Positions 34,409 to 46,355 of a stretch of 64,000 nt of DNA are shown one piece after another. Position 1 is the first letter of the stretch. Every line of letters begins with the position of its first letter. The DNA is taken from assembly GCA_003996215.1 (NCBI GenBank), contig QJPP01001695.1, positions 310,001-374,000 on the forward strand. Reading direction: 5' to 3'. The stretch comes from Jaltomata sinuosa (Eukaryota > Streptophyta > Magnoliopsida > Solanales > Solanaceae). Below the pieces are notes generated by a model. It was not told where the DNA came from. It did no database searches and saw nothing but the letters and a program-made list of their open reading frames with translations. The translations under genes and the position numbers were made by a program.

Positions 34409-34575
34409 TTTATATACTGCCAAGAGTCCTTCATCGTGATTGCAAAGGATCCCACGCGGTCGCAAAGAATGAACTGGCCAGACCATGTCAAAAAGCTAGT
34501 ACATCATGAATGCAATGGTCACCTTGCGGTCACGATGACTAAAAAGGTCTGCAACATACAACAAAAACAACCAAA
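34409..34575 (-). promoter_or_regulatory. F LTR TATA box and ATCGCGA-type palindromes
   Basis: Minus-strand TATATAAA (34416-34409) lies directly downstream of words such as TCATCGTGATTGC, CACGCGGTCGC and GCGGTCACGATG. The other F LTR shows clearer forms: TTCATCGCGATTGTGAAGG at about 44402, and ACCATCGCGAACATGATGGT at 44571-44590, an imperfect 20-bp dyad. Confidence 0.6.
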
Positions 34576-35084
34576 AACTAAAGGCTAAAAAGTCACCGGA
34601 TGGACCAACGGGATTCATCTGAGGTCCCGCGGATGGAAACAAACTATGTTATCCTACCAGAAACGACATTCCAGACTCAATATAATAGATGAAATTCCCA
34701 ATGGAAATCATTATAATGAAAAGTTGTCCACGCATCCAAGAACTAACATTTACCAAAACGAAACCCAATAGCCCAAAATGAGTCTGAAAGCATCGGGACC
34801 CGAACCAAAGGTCCCTCTAGTCCAAAGTTGACATTCCAGAACTGTCAGTGCTAACAAAATTTTAAGTTGCGGCTGTCTTATATAATTTTTAACCAAAGTC
34901 AACTTTACCATTTGTAAGATTTGCAAAATAGGAAATGAGCTTTAAATACAAATGAACGGCCCGAGAATTGAACTATCAGTTCCGACAAGTAATAAATAAC
35001 TTGTTGCCGCTGTGAGAAAGCTTGAAGCATTGAAAAAGCATGAAAATTAAGAAAATGACTTGGAGGATTATTACTACATCCACT

Positions 35085-35345
35085 ATTAAAAGGTATTTCA
35101 TCCTCGAAAGTTAAAGAAAGGAAGATACCTAAAGGCTCGAAAAAGTGAGGATAGCGGGTCCATTTGTCGGTATCGATATACCAAGTAGCCGCCTCGACAG
35201 GACGATGCCGCCACTGAACCTTAAGTGATGGAATCTCTTTTAACCTCAACTTCCTAATCTGCCTATCCAAGATAGCAACATGCTCCTCCTCAAAAGCTAG
35301 AGATTCATTCAACTAAATAGAATCCCACTGAAGCACGTGAGACTC
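35085..35345 (-). pseudogene. Chromodomain (F)
   Basis: Minus frame: MNESLAFEEEHVAILDRQIR, KLRLKEIPSLKVQW, HRPVEAATWYIDTDKWTRYP. This is a nearly full chromodomain, open from 35312 into the LTR. It belongs to the C-terminus of integrase and would recognise histone marks. No stop inside the domain itself, so it is among the best preserved pieces. Confidence 0.85.
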
Positions 35346-35379
35346 ATCCATAATATACCACCGCAACATAGAAATATGA

Positions 35380-36450
35380 AAAACTAGATGAACACCAAAA
35401 AGAGTAAAAGGCAAGCCAACTCATAAGCAACCTCCCTAACACAACGAAGGATCTCAATATTCCCAATAAATCTAGGAGTGAGCTTGTCCTTCCTCCTAAA
35501 CCATATCACGCCCTTCATGGGCAACACTCGAAGGAACACACAGTCACCAACCATAAACTCTAAGTCTCAAACTCTCGAGTCATCATAACTCTTCTGCCTA
35601 CTCTGGACAATGTAAAGTATCTCTAGGATGACCTGTGCACTATCTATCAAATCATTAAGCAAATCAGTACCCCACAGTCTAACCTCAAAGGCATCAAACT
35701 AACCCATCAGAGATCTACACCGTCTACCATACAAATCCTCAAATAGAGCCATTTGAATGCTAGAATGATAACTATTATTATACGCAAACTCTGCCAAGGC
35801 TAAAAACGAGTCCTACTGACCCTCGAAACCAATCACATAGGCCCGCAACATATCCTCAAATCATGAGTAGTATGCTCTGACTAACCATTAGTCTGCAGAT
35901 GAAAAGCAGTGTTAAGCTTAACTCTGGTCCCCAACTCTCTCTGAATAGACCTCCAAAAAATCAAAGTAAACTGAGTACCACAGTCAGAAAGATAGTAACT
36001 GGCACCCCATGCAAATGGACAATCTCAGGATGTATATCTGAGCCAACCTCTCAGAACTGTAGGAAGTCAGAACTGGTAAAAAGTGAGCAGAATTCGTCAA
36101 CCTATCCATGATGACCCAAATAACATTAAATCTCTGCAGAGTATGTGGAAATACTACCATGAATACCATAGCTATATGCTCTTATTTCCACGCTGGAATG
36201 AGTAGCCTCTAAGTTAAACCACCTGGTCTCTGGTGCTCAAACTACACCTGCTGACAGTTCAAGCACCTAGACACAAATTCAGAGATATCCCTCTTTATCC
36301 CACACCACCAATAGTGCTTCCTAAAGTCACGATACATCTTCACTACCCATGAATGAATGGAATACCTAGAACAATGAGCCTCCTCCATGATCAATCTAAC
36401 TAGGTCACCAACTCTAGGAACGCAGATACGACCCTCAATCCTCAAAACAC
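35380..36450 (-). pseudogene. Chromovirus integrase (F)
   Basis: The zinc-binding part at 36445-36242 is intact: EEAHCSRYSIHS and SRCLNCQQ keep two His and two Cys. In the core the first catalytic Asp is replaced (IAMVFMVVFP). The second is kept after a frameshift (SDCGTQFT) and the Glu is kept (SEH). The C-terminal region lies at 35590-35400. Stops and shifts break the core. Confidence 0.82.
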
Positions 36451-36599
36451 CCTATGAATCTAAGATCTCCTTCCTAGCCTCACCACAGACTACATTCTCA
36501 TAAATGATCCTCAACCTCACATCATCAAACATCTATGCTCGAATATACTCCAACAAAGAAGCTATAGCCTCGACACATGCATCAATATGACCCAGCTCA

Positions 36600-37165
36600 G
36601 AAATATCAAGTCTAACCAACTTGTTAGACAAGGACTGGATATCCAAAGCTAAATATCGCTCCTCCACTACTAAGAAAGACAAGATACCCATATTCACTAC
36701 TTTCTGGGTCCAGGCATTTTGCTACCATATTTGCCTTGCTCGGATGATAAAGAATGGAGATGTCATATTCCTTCAGTAACTCCAACCACCTGCACTGCCT
36801 CAAATTTAGATTCTTCTGGCTAAAAATGTACTGAAGACTATAGTGGTCGATGAATATCTCACAATGCACACCATATAGATAATACCTCTAAATCTTTAAT
36901 GTGAAGACTACCGCTGCTAAATCTAAATCATGAGTGGAGTAGTTCCTCTAGTGAACCTTCAACTGTTTAGAAACATAAGCAATCACTCGAACCTACAACA
37001 TTAATACATAACCAAAACCAATACCTGAAGCATCACAATACACTGTAAACTCCCGACTCTCGACCAGGAGAGTAAGGATCAGAGCTGAAGTTAATATGGC
37101 CTTAATCTTCAAAAATCTCACCACGCACTCATCGAACCACTAGAAGGGAAAATTCTTCTGAGTTG
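36600..37165 (-). pseudogene. Chromovirus RNase H, 3' part of RT connection (F)
   Basis: The minus strand gives RNase H from the connection domain at about 37160, through YCDASGIG-like sequence near 37040, to [15 protein letters not shown] and [20 protein letters not shown], ending in KANMVAKCL (36869-36700). The plus-strand neighbour 37166 onward is unrelated Athila sequence, so the gene is cut at the RT/RNase H border. Confidence 0.82.
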
Positions 37166-38008
37166 ATGCATAGTTTGGACCTACAATAGATTGGGTGACA
37201 TTATTTTTAAAGGCAAATCGTCATCTTCACAAGGTTTTTGTTGAATCATGTTTATTAGGCTGAAATTGTTGTTATCACTACACCCATATATTATTTCAAT
37301 TGATTATGATTGTTGGGTGAGCATTTTTGGTTGAGGGTGTGAGTTATTGGATTGATTGAATGTGCCTATATATTTTTCATGATGTCTTGATATTCTCGAT
37401 GATAGATGGGGTAACGTCCTTCATAAGGGAAATGATTAAGCTATTTTTTTTGAGTTTCTGATTGTGTTTGGATGTTTTCTAGGGAAATATGAGTACCCAA
37501 ATAACTTGGGTATTGGTCTAAGCATGCTTGTGCCCTGTTAAAATTAGTGTTATTTATTGGTCCCCGTGCATTCTGTTGGTATTGCTCTGTGATTCATATA
37601 CATAACACATAAAGAAGCAAGGAATTGCAAATATTCCAATTGTTTCCTTGTGCGTTTTGCATGCAAAGCGCTGATCTCTATATGAAAAATGCATAAGGCT
37701 TTGCACATCTCTTAAAAGGCTGCTAGTGCACTGTTTAGAAGGGCGAAGGGTTGTGCGAGATGCACAATGGCTGGTGCAGTCCACACATCCCTCCGCGCCA
37801 TAGTACCAATTGCTTCAAGTTTCTGTTAGCATGTGTGATGCCACATGCGAAGTGCACAATAACATGTGTCGTCCTCATATGACTCGCACATCCCAGCAAA
37901 TACCTGATGTATCTTCTTCTCTTATGCATTCCATTTCCTTCAGTTAGATAACTTCTTTGAGCTTTTCTTCTTTTCAATATTTCAAAAATACAAAAAAAAT
38001 CTTTTACT
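37166..38008 (+). promoter_or_regulatory. A3 leader with internal palindrome cluster
   Basis: No gene. At about 37640-37900 the words GTGCG, TGCGAAGTGCACA, GTGCGAGATGCAC and TGCATGCAAAGCGC repeat in both directions. ACATGCGAAGTGCA at 37843-37856 recurs exactly in the A3 LTR at 41661-41674. A T/C-rich leader and an acceptor-like CTTGGCAG (38027-38034) lead into the env-like ORF. Confidence 0.5.
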
Positions 38009-39150
38009 TTGGTTACTCACAATCTCCTTGGCAGGAGAAACTCAGGGCACAACTCAAGGAGGCCACCAACTCCTCTTACCTCCACTTCCACGTCCAAGGG
38101 AAAGAAGAATGACCCAGTTACTTCCCCAACACCTCCTTCTGTGCAAGTTATTGAGGAGTATAGGCTTCACTTTAGGGTAGAGGGTATGAGAGACCTCTAT
38201 GACAGAGACAAGATAAGAACCTTCAACTTGGAGTATAGCTTCAACTTGGCTACAGTTGGGGATGATATTCCTAACATCCCTCACCAGTTCACCACCCGCC
38301 AATGGTTCCCATTTCAAGAGGTGCCCAGAGATTATTATGAGGAGGTGGTTCATGAATTCTTTGCCTCTTATCAGACCAAGCAGGATTCTATGTGGTAAAA
38401 AAGCAATGTGGAGGACTTATCTTGCTTAGACTCATTCATGGTTTAGGGTAAGGAAATTTGCATCACACTCGCTACTATCAACTCTATCTACTGAGGTAAT
38501 AGAATTTACCCTGCACCAACACTTCAGGCCAAGTTATTTGCTGAGACAAAGACACTTGACTGGGCTGCCACTATTATTGCTCCTAGGACTACCCTCTAGG
38601 CCACCATGAGATGCAATATCCTATGTTAGACTCTGTACTTTGAGGTATGCCTATGGTATGACTTTGTCTGCTCCAGATTCCTACCTTCTCAAAATGATCA
38701 AAAGGTTACCCAGGAGGGAGCCATTCTGGTTTCCTCTATCATGTTGGGGGAGCATATTAACTTTGGTGAGATAGTAGTTGCCATAATCAAAAGAAAATCG
38801 TGAATAGGTGGTGGTTCATTCCCTCATCATGTACTCATTTGAAAGATCTGTGCTAGGGTTGGAATTCCATACTTCTGTTGTGATAACCATACCCGTGCCA
38901 CTGGTGTACTTGACCTTACAAAGAAGACAAATATGGATGCCCCTAGAATGAAGAGGCACAAAATGTATCCTTTTGAAGATGTTGAGGTTGGGGATACAGA
39001 TGTTGATCCTACTACTTCATCTCCTTCTAGATCAACCTCGAAAGCACCTACTCCTACTCCCATGGATGAGCTCTTTGTTGCATATGCTGGAAATGATGAG
39101 GAGTTAGCTGATTATCAAGATCTAGTTCTCTAGTAGGAAATCAGAGAGTC
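38009..39150 (+). pseudogene. Athila env-like / 'plant transposon protein' ORF remnant (A3)
   Basis: Frame 38009-38398 (129 codons) has a basic, Ser/Thr/Pro-rich N-terminus, then EEYRLHFRVEGMRDLYDRDK, ATVGDDIPNIPHQFTTRQWF and a Tyr/Glu-rich stretch. After stops it continues near 38590-38800 (ILVSSIMLGEHINFGEIVVA) and 38860-39130, ending in an acidic, Ser/Thr/Pro-rich tail. It occupies the same place as the A2 ORF. No signal peptide or membrane anchor is evident. The biochemical role of this family is unknown. Confidence 0.65.
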
Positions 39151-41338
39151 ACAACATACAACTTTTTCTTGCCAATGAGGAGCAGGTACTAGTTAAGAAG
39201 CAGTGGCGCATGTGGATGAGGAGGAGTATACATATAAGGAGTTTTTGAACCCTTTCCTTACATGTTTGAGCTTAAGCATTGAGGGAAATGCTTTATTTTT
39301 GTGAGGGGGGTGGTGCATTTTAATTATTGTTGTTGCTTGCCTGTGTTGGGCTTTGAGATATTATTTTTATTTCCCTTATTGGGCCTTAACATTTTTATTT
39401 CACTGTTAGATAATTTATTTGTCCCTTATCGAGCATAATTTGGATGATTGTGATATTTCCCTTGTCGGGCCATTTATTTTTCTAGTTCTTAAACTATGCC
39501 CTTGCCGAGTTTTTTTATGTATTGTGAATGTGAATGCTGGGTTGGTCCTACATGATTCATTATTTCACCACCCGTGCCTTGCAAATGTTCTTAGTGCCTA
39601 CGTCGAGGCTTGATTTTAAATGATTCATGAGCACTTTTAAAATTTTGGTCGCCTTTTTAATAGTAGGGTAGTTTATAAATTCCAAGGGTTTTCTTCATAC
39701 CAGGGTTCTTTCCCAAGGAGCAAATTGATTCTTTTATTTTTGTTTTCTTCTGTTTATTTTTATGTCAAACTGGGCTGGTGTTTCCCTATGATAGATTGAG
39801 AGGCGACTTTCTTAAGGGAAAATGCCAAGTTTTACTTTAAAATTGAGTTCATATTTTGCTTTTCTCGAAATGGGCCCCCAAAAAAATCTGGGTAAAAGGT
39901 TTTTGGCAAATTGAAGGAAAGCGGGAAAATAATTTTGAGTAAAGCATTCTTTTATCATGACTTGCACATTCCCTATTTGTCTTGATCAATTTACAAATGA
40001 GTGTGTAAAAGAACTTGAAATAGCTTGTCAAAAGTCATTTGTCCCAATTTATTGTGACACAAATTGTGAAATTTTTGTGTTGTGATGCCTTGTGTGGTAA
40101 GGCTATACTTAATTATTGTGTGCATGTGTTGTCTAGAACATGCCTCGAATGTGATTCAAGGAAAAATCCTAGATATAACCATGCTTGGAAGATGACCTTA
40201 GGCCCTTTTTAAATAAGTCACTTCACCCAAATTGACTTCCCCTTTACATTGATCCTAGTAAGACTTTTGAGCTTATGACTTTTCTTTGGCACCTTGTTGA
40301 TACGTTGACCCTTTTTGGAACCTATATTTTTTCACTCGTCTTCCCTAATGGCTCGAAAGTGAAACATAGGCTAAAAGCCTAAGTTTGGGTGGGGGGAATT
40401 GAAATGAAAACATAGGCCAAAGCCTAAGTTTAGGGGTGTATGTACTAATGTGGAGAAGAAAAGGAATACATTTAAACAAAAGGTAGCACCACGTACTGAA
40501 ACTGAGAATTGCTTCAAAATAGTCCAATGAAATTAACAAAATGGAAAGAAAAGAAGGAATTGGAGGTACCAAGTGAAGGTGATAAAAAGATGTAAAATTA
40601 TAAAGATTAAAGAGGAACCTTGGGATTGTGAGAGGGAGAAATAAGGTGAAGTTATTGTTTGAAAATGTGAGCGGTGTTTTGAATGATCACAAAGAGCATA
40701 AGTGAGGTTTAGTCACTTGAGCCAAATGCAATCCTCACCTTAAACCTAGCCAACATCGTAATCCACAAGTTCTTAGTTATCCGAGCTTGGTAACTCTACA
40801 TTAGTGGTGAATTACCTAAAGGGCAAGCCTATGGTTCAATGCATGTGCACTTGAATTTCCTTGAGAGAGTGAGAGTATTTTTGGTTCTCTTATAATCCCT
40901 TTTGATTGTAAGTTGCATGATTGTGAGTGGGACTCTCTGTTGTGGTGAGTGACATCGCACACTTGAAAGGAATGATAAAGTCTCTATGTCGATTGAGAGG
41001 AATGAATGAAACAAGTTGTGTGGCAAATCTTGAGGCAAACTTTGAAGGTCCATGTCAATGACTTGAGAAGCTTGAATATCTTGTTTTGAATGAAAAATTC
41101 CCTTGTTTTGAATGAGAAATGAAGTCCTTTTGATAAATTTTTTGAAATGATCAATTGCCTTGAGAAGAGGGTGGTCCAAATTGAGATGAGCATTGTAGTT
41201 GAGTCTTCTTATTTGAGTCTTTTTGTTTGTTATTTTCTTAGTTGTAGAGTTTAGATTAATCTTTTGTGCACCCTATGTGTTTTTTAGCATAATTCATTCC
41301 TTACCTTGTGAGTATCTTACTTTAGGACAACCAATAGT
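39151..41338 (+). other. A3 noncoding tract
   Basis: No supported gene. At 39340-39500 a degenerate repeat of TTATTTCCCTTATTGGGCC-like units occurs three or four times. At 40360-40440 GAAACATAGGC(T/C)AAAGCCTAAG is present twice. A purine-rich tract follows (40440-40640). The region corresponds to 17931-19426 in A2. Confidence 0.55.
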
Positions 41339-41353
41339 TCAAGTTTGGGGGTT
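41339..41353 (+). other. A3 polypurine tract
   Basis: TCAAGTTTGGGGGTT directly before the LTR TGATAAG. This G-run after AAGTTT is the expected Athila form. Confidence 0.75.
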
Positions 41354-42725
41354 TGATAAGTTGGTAATCTACCAACTTATTGGGCCTTTATTCATGAATT
41401 ATTTTCATGTTTTAACGAGATTTAGAGGTAGTTATTGACTTTATTGATTAAAATCCAGGTAATCTTGGTCAAAAGTAGAAAATGAAGGAATTAGACCCAA
41501 AGATCTCAAAAAGAGTTAATGTGTGAAGGTGATCGAAAACAAGGAAGAATTTGCCGAGAGGTGCGACTGACATGTGAGCCACACAATTCAGCGTGCAATC
41601 TGCACCTCCCTTTGCACATCACCCTCAAATCATTGGCATCACTGGTTTGATGACAAAGAGACATGCGAAGTGCATAACACATTGTGTGATCACATATTGT
41701 ATTGCACATCGCGTCACACCACTCCTGAAGGGCATTTTTGTCCAATGCCAAGTGACATTTTAGGAAGCTTCTAAAACCCATTTTTTGTTGTGTACCCAAG
41801 AAAGATATTGAGAGTACTCTTTCTCTTCATCTTCTACACTTTAATTCATCATTTTTTAATTAAATTGAGCTTGCATTTGGATTTTGGCTTAATTATGAAT
41901 GGAAGTATGAGTTACCCAATTGGTATATTCTCTTATTTCCTTAGTATGAGCAGCTAATTTCCTTATCTAGGGGTATGTGTATGATGGTTATTTGAATTTG
42001 GGTATGGGTCTTGTTTAATTGATCTTATAATTTATGAACCGATATGGGTCTATTGAATTCCTCAAGTTTTAATTATAAAATCAATGGTTGCAAATATTAA
42101 TTGAGTTTTCTTAATTGTGCTTTTGCCAGAAAGAGGGGTTCATAATTCGGATAGGAATTCAATAATGGGAGTTTGAGATTTCCACCATAGATTGAGGCTA
42201 GAAATAACTTAATCGACGGAAACTCTCATCTAAGAGTCTAAGCTAGAAATAGTATGACTTCCCTAAGCAATCGAATTGGTTGGTTTATGTTAAAACCTAT
42301 GGTGCTTGAACAAAGACCATAGGATATATATGTGGAGGATCGAAAGATTACCAAATATGACTAAAACCAATACTACCCGTATCATTAATAGAGAATTAGC
42401 TTAATTAATCAAGTACCCTAACCCTTGAAGGATTCCATCGGAAGCATACCCCTGATATTCCTCTTCTTGGTTACAAATCTCGTGTTTACATTTTGCTTTT
42501 GTGTTGAAATCGAAGTTAATACATAAATTTCCCTTTCCAATTCCCCAATCTTTACTTTTAAGTTGTTTGAACATTTTCTCTCTTAATGATTATTTCTTGA
42601 CGATCTTTTAGCGAATCATTACTCCACTCTCCATGGATTCAACCTCGACACTCATTGGGTTACTTTTTGTTTTTATTTGACGATCGCTACCACCTCTTTT
42701 GGGAGAGTGCTTTTGAGCGTCATCA
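41354..42725 (+). repeat. A3 3' LTR
   Basis: 1372 bp, from TGATAAGTTGGTAATC to GAGCGTCATCA. The palindrome cluster (GTGCGACTG, GCGTGCAATCTGCAC, ATGCGAAGTGCATAAC) lies at 41558-41725. The next bases, ctaac, are the possible target duplication. It is a different LTR family from A1/A2. Confidence 0.83.
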
Positions 42726-45147
42726 CTAACCTCTGGTGTCACTGGTACAAGAGCATCTAAAGTATGGAAAAGCTATACAACAAATGTTGTCTATCCAAAA
42801 TACAAAAAAATATACAGGTATCTAAATGGAAAGTAGTAATGATCTCAAAAATGCTAGGAGCTCACTACAATTGTAATAGCAACTGGCCAAGAATAAATGG
42901 TGGTTTAATTAGGGTGGTTGGTACTAGGTGCAGCATCATTAAAAGATGCAGAGTATAGTGTGAGTACCAAAACAATGGTTACCCAGTAGGCATCATAGCG
43001 ACAGATCTCAGAAAGATAATATATATAATAAGCTACAGTAAAGTAAACTAGCTACAAGGATCTACCTAAATCTAGTTATCAATAGAAAACAACACTATCT
43101 ATGAGACGGTGAAGATAATAATGACAAAGCAGGTAAAAGCACTCCAAGTACACATAAATAATGTAGTGTAATGCATCATGACATGATATAATGCAGGGAA
43201 TGGCCAGTGCAAAAAAGTAAAAACCCAGTATCTAGCACCTTGAGCGCCCGGAAGGAACCTCAAGCTCATCAACATATGCATAAAAGTAAAACCCAAATAT
43301 GTGCTCCTCGGGCCACCCAAAAGCATACCTCGGAATCATCAATAGTAAAGTAAATAGATAAAGGGTCCAAAAATGTCCCTCAGACCAACATAACATTGGT
43401 ACTTTCCTTTCTCTTCGAAAAAACCAGTGGTCAAGTAAAATCCCAAATTTGGACCAAAATCCCGTGTTTCTTTCATTTCCAAAACCAATAGGAATGTAAT
43501 GCAATAATGAGATATGATGCCATGTTCAAGGAATATCAATTCAACCAGGTTAAAACACCCTCCAAACAAGATAACTGACCTGGCACTTCATCCGGTCCAT
43601 GCTATGGCCTCGGGCCCACACATATTCAAATACAGTAATAGATGAGTGGTAAATGGAAAATAAGCAGGATAACAAGTAAAAGTACCTACTCTGCCTCTAA
43701 AACCTCCCTAAATCATTTTATGGATTCTAGACTAGCTACAACAGACTACGAGATCCTAAACCAAGGATAATCATGAAGATACTATTCTACAATCCCAAAA
43801 ATGGCCAAAAAGAGCAGAAAAAAGGATTTAAGCCCAATTTCTACCTAAAACTAGCCTAACATTCATGCAACTTATATTATATAAAATCTAACTGAGCCAA
43901 GTCTAAAATAAGTAAATTGTAACCTACATTGGGGCCGAACTACAAACACAAACTATCACTCATGTTCTTTCCTCTTCCGAACAGCCTCAGAATGCTGTCA
44001 GGCTATCAAGAACATAATCCAAGTGTAGAGATGAGAAGAATGACACCCATATTGCTATACAGAAATTCAAGCCAAAAATCAAGTTGGAATATGACCCTCG
44101 AGGCCCGCGCAATGAAACAGAAAATAAATTTTACAATTATGTTCGCAATGAGTTTATAAACCCATGCCCAAAATAGCCCTGAAGTCCACTTTGATCAAAA
44201 CAAGGAGTTTTTTTATGGAATCTTAAAGGAAATGTCATGAATTAAACAATGGAAAATAAATAGGAAATAAGGTGGACTTACCAGAATTCTTAGGAATGAA
44301 TGCAAGCCTAAGAGCCAGCTCTTAGAAGATCACAACAATGGAGAAATACAGAAAAGTGGAGAAGAAAATAAAGTGAAAACTTTATATAATGCTAGGGGTA
44401 CTTCATCGCGATTGTGAAGGACCCCACTCGGTCATGAAGAACAAGCTTGCCAGACCATCGCAATTTCAATAGTCCAGCCACGTAATTGTTAACAATAAGC
44501 CAGATCGGGTCCCAGACGACCTTTATCACAATCATGAGGAACCCCTTGCGATCGATGGTAAAAAAGCTAGACCATCGCGAACATGATGGTCACCTCACGG
44601 TCGCGATGAACAAAAAGATTTGCAACATATAACAGAAATCAAAAAAAACTTAAGGCTATAAAGTCACCATATCGACCCACGGGATTCATCTGGGGTCCCA
44701 TGGACGTAAATGAACTATGCTATCCTACAAGAAATGGCATTTAAAACTCAATGGAATCTATGAAATTCCCAATGGATATTGTTATAACAAAAAGTGGGCC
44801 CCATGCCCAAGAACCAACTTACACTAAAACGAAACCTAATAGCCCAAAATAAGTCTTGAAGCCTCGGGATCCGAACTAAAGGTTCCTCTAGCCCAAAGTC
44901 GATATTCCAGATCTAAAAACACTGAAAGAATTTCCATCTGAGGTCTTCTTCTCTAAATATTATCCAAAGTCAACTCTACAAGCTATAAGAGTTGAAAAAT
45001 AGGGAAATAAGCTTAAAATACAAATGAATGGCTCGGGAACTGAACCATCAGTTCTGGAAAGTCATAAATGACCTGTAGCTGCTGTAGGAAAGCATAAAAT
45101 ATGGAAATATCATGAAAATTAAGAAAATGACCGGGAGGATTATTACA
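42726..45147 (-). repeat. F 5' LTR, first ~214 bp missing
   Basis: Collinear with 32710-35075 (GGTGTCAC, ACAACAAATGTTGTCTATCC, AAGCAGGTAAAAGCAC and more). It ends GGATTATTACA, the intact TG start on the minus strand. TATATAAA is at 44388-44381 and palindromes at 44400-44620. A 50-bp segment (about 42982-43034) present here is absent from the 3' LTR. Confidence 0.82.
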
Positions 45148-45152
45148 CACAA

Positions 45153-45862
45153 ATGCTAGGACCTACTCTACCAACCCATTGCATCGTGATGGTCCTCCTT
45201 ACGATTGTTGAGAAGGAATTGTGCTGAGCCCTAACAGACCCCTTCATTGCAATCGCAGAAGTCAACCTCACGAAGGCAATGGTCAAAAGAGTAGACCTTC
45301 GCGATTGCGAGGACCTCATCGGAATTGAGATAAAGGAAATAGGCCTGCACCAGCAACTTTGAAAAGTCCGCAAAACACAAGTTTAAAAGTCTCCAAATAG
45401 ACCCTCGGGATTCATTTGAAATCCCATGAACATAAACCAAACATTCTACCTAATTGAAAATAATATTTCAAACTCAACAGAATCATCAAAATGACAAACA
45501 GAGGACGTCTTGATGAAATGTTGAACAAAGTCAATAATTTGCTAGTTTTACATAAAACTCACCCAAGTACCCAAAATGAGTCTGAAAGCCTCAGGACCCA
45601 AACCAAAGGTCCCACTGGCTCAAAATCCATATTTCAAAGCTATAAACAACAAAATTCTCATTCGAGCTAGTCTACTCCAAATATTGACCAAAGTCAAACA
45701 TTTCAACTTTAAGAGTTTTAAAATAGGGAAACTCCTCTAAAAGACAACAAAACACCTCGGGAAGCATGCCACCCATCCCAGCATATCATAAAAGAAATGT
45801 AAAACCTATGAAAAGGGTCAAAAATGCATGAAGATAAGAAGATGACCACGAGGGTCATTATA
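45153..45862 (-). repeat. E LTR piece 3
   Basis: It resumes the palindrome-rich part (GCATCGTGATGGTCC, CTTCATTGCAATCGC, CTTCGCGATTGCGAGG) where E piece 2 stopped. It runs to CATTATA, the E LTR start on the minus strand. This closes the E LTR around F. Confidence 0.8.
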
Positions 45863-46355
45863 ATATCCACTATTAGAAAGACTTATATCCTCAAAAGTTA
45901 TTAAAAAGAAGGTACCTGAAGGCTAAAAAAGGTAAGGATATTGGGTCTATATGTCAATCTTGGTCTCCCTAGTAGCCTTCTTGACTGAATGGTGCCTCTA
46001 CTGAACCTTAACTGACAGAATCTCCTTAGACCTCTACTGCCTAACCTTTCTATCTAAGATAGAAACATTCTCCTCTTCAATAGCCAATGTCTCATCCAAC
46101 TGAACCAAATCCTATAGAAGCACGTGAGACTCATCCATAATGTACTACCTCTGGATAAAACATGGAAAACTGGGTGAACACCTTAAAGAGCAGGAGCCAA
46201 GGCTAGCTCATATCCTACTACCCTAATGCGACACAGAATCTTAAAAGGCCCAATGAACCTAGGGCTAAGCTTTCCCTTCCTTTCAAACCTCATCACGCAC
46301 TTCATGGGTGACACACGAGGGAAAAGTCTTTCACCAACCATAAATTCTAAGTATC
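45863..46355 (-). pseudogene. Chromodomain and integrase C-terminus (E)
   Basis: The minus strand shows the chromodomain ending near 45960-46010, degraded, then integrase C-terminal sequence in frame 46371-46183 (YLEFMVGERLFPRVSPMKCV, RFERKGKLSPRFIGPFKIL). Athila I cuts it at 46356, so the first residues of that frame come from the I LTR. The remainder of E pol must lie beyond Athila I, outside the window. Confidence 0.78.

Larger units (their letters stand above)
32496..35075 (-). repeat. F 3' LTR
   Basis: 2580 bp, from TGTCACATCC to GGATTATTACT in plus coordinates. It contains the hairpin at 32920-32938, a TATATAAA box on the minus strand (34416-34409) and a palindrome cluster at 34425-34575. 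No coding frame of note. Confidence 0.86.
37166..42725 (+). mobile_element. Athila-type element A3, 3' half only
   Basis: Noncoding leader, env-like ORF, long noncoding tract, polypurine tract and 3' LTR, all plus strand. Gag, pol and the 5' LTR are absent. The left edge abuts F RNase H; the right edge enters an F-type LTR about 214 bp from its end. The two flanks are not adjacent in a normal F element, so a deletion joined them after or during the insertion. Confidence 0.78.
32496..45147 (-). mobile_element. Chromovirus F, minus strand, interrupted by Athila A3
   Basis: 3' LTR 32496-35075, chromodomain, integrase and RNase H to 37165, then Athila A3 sequence, then a 5' LTR lacking about its first 214 bp (42726-45147). 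The flanks CACGA (32491-32495) and CACAA (45148-45152) differ by one CG-to-CA change and fit a target duplication in the E LTR. RT, protease, gag and primer site are missing, presumably deleted together with the left half of A3. Confidence 0.8.
21506..46355 (-). mobile_element. Chromovirus E, minus strand, split by D, F and I
   Basis: The 3' LTR of E is in three pieces (21506-21542, 30514-32495, 45153-45862), followed by chromodomain and integrase C-terminus (45863-46355). D split the first two pieces (TSD CTACT). F split the second and third (TSD CACGA/CACAA). Athila I cut the coding part at 46356. Joined without duplicated bases the LTR is about 2.73 kb, near the 2.58 kb of the related F LTR. 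The rest of E must lie right of the window. Confidence 0.82.
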
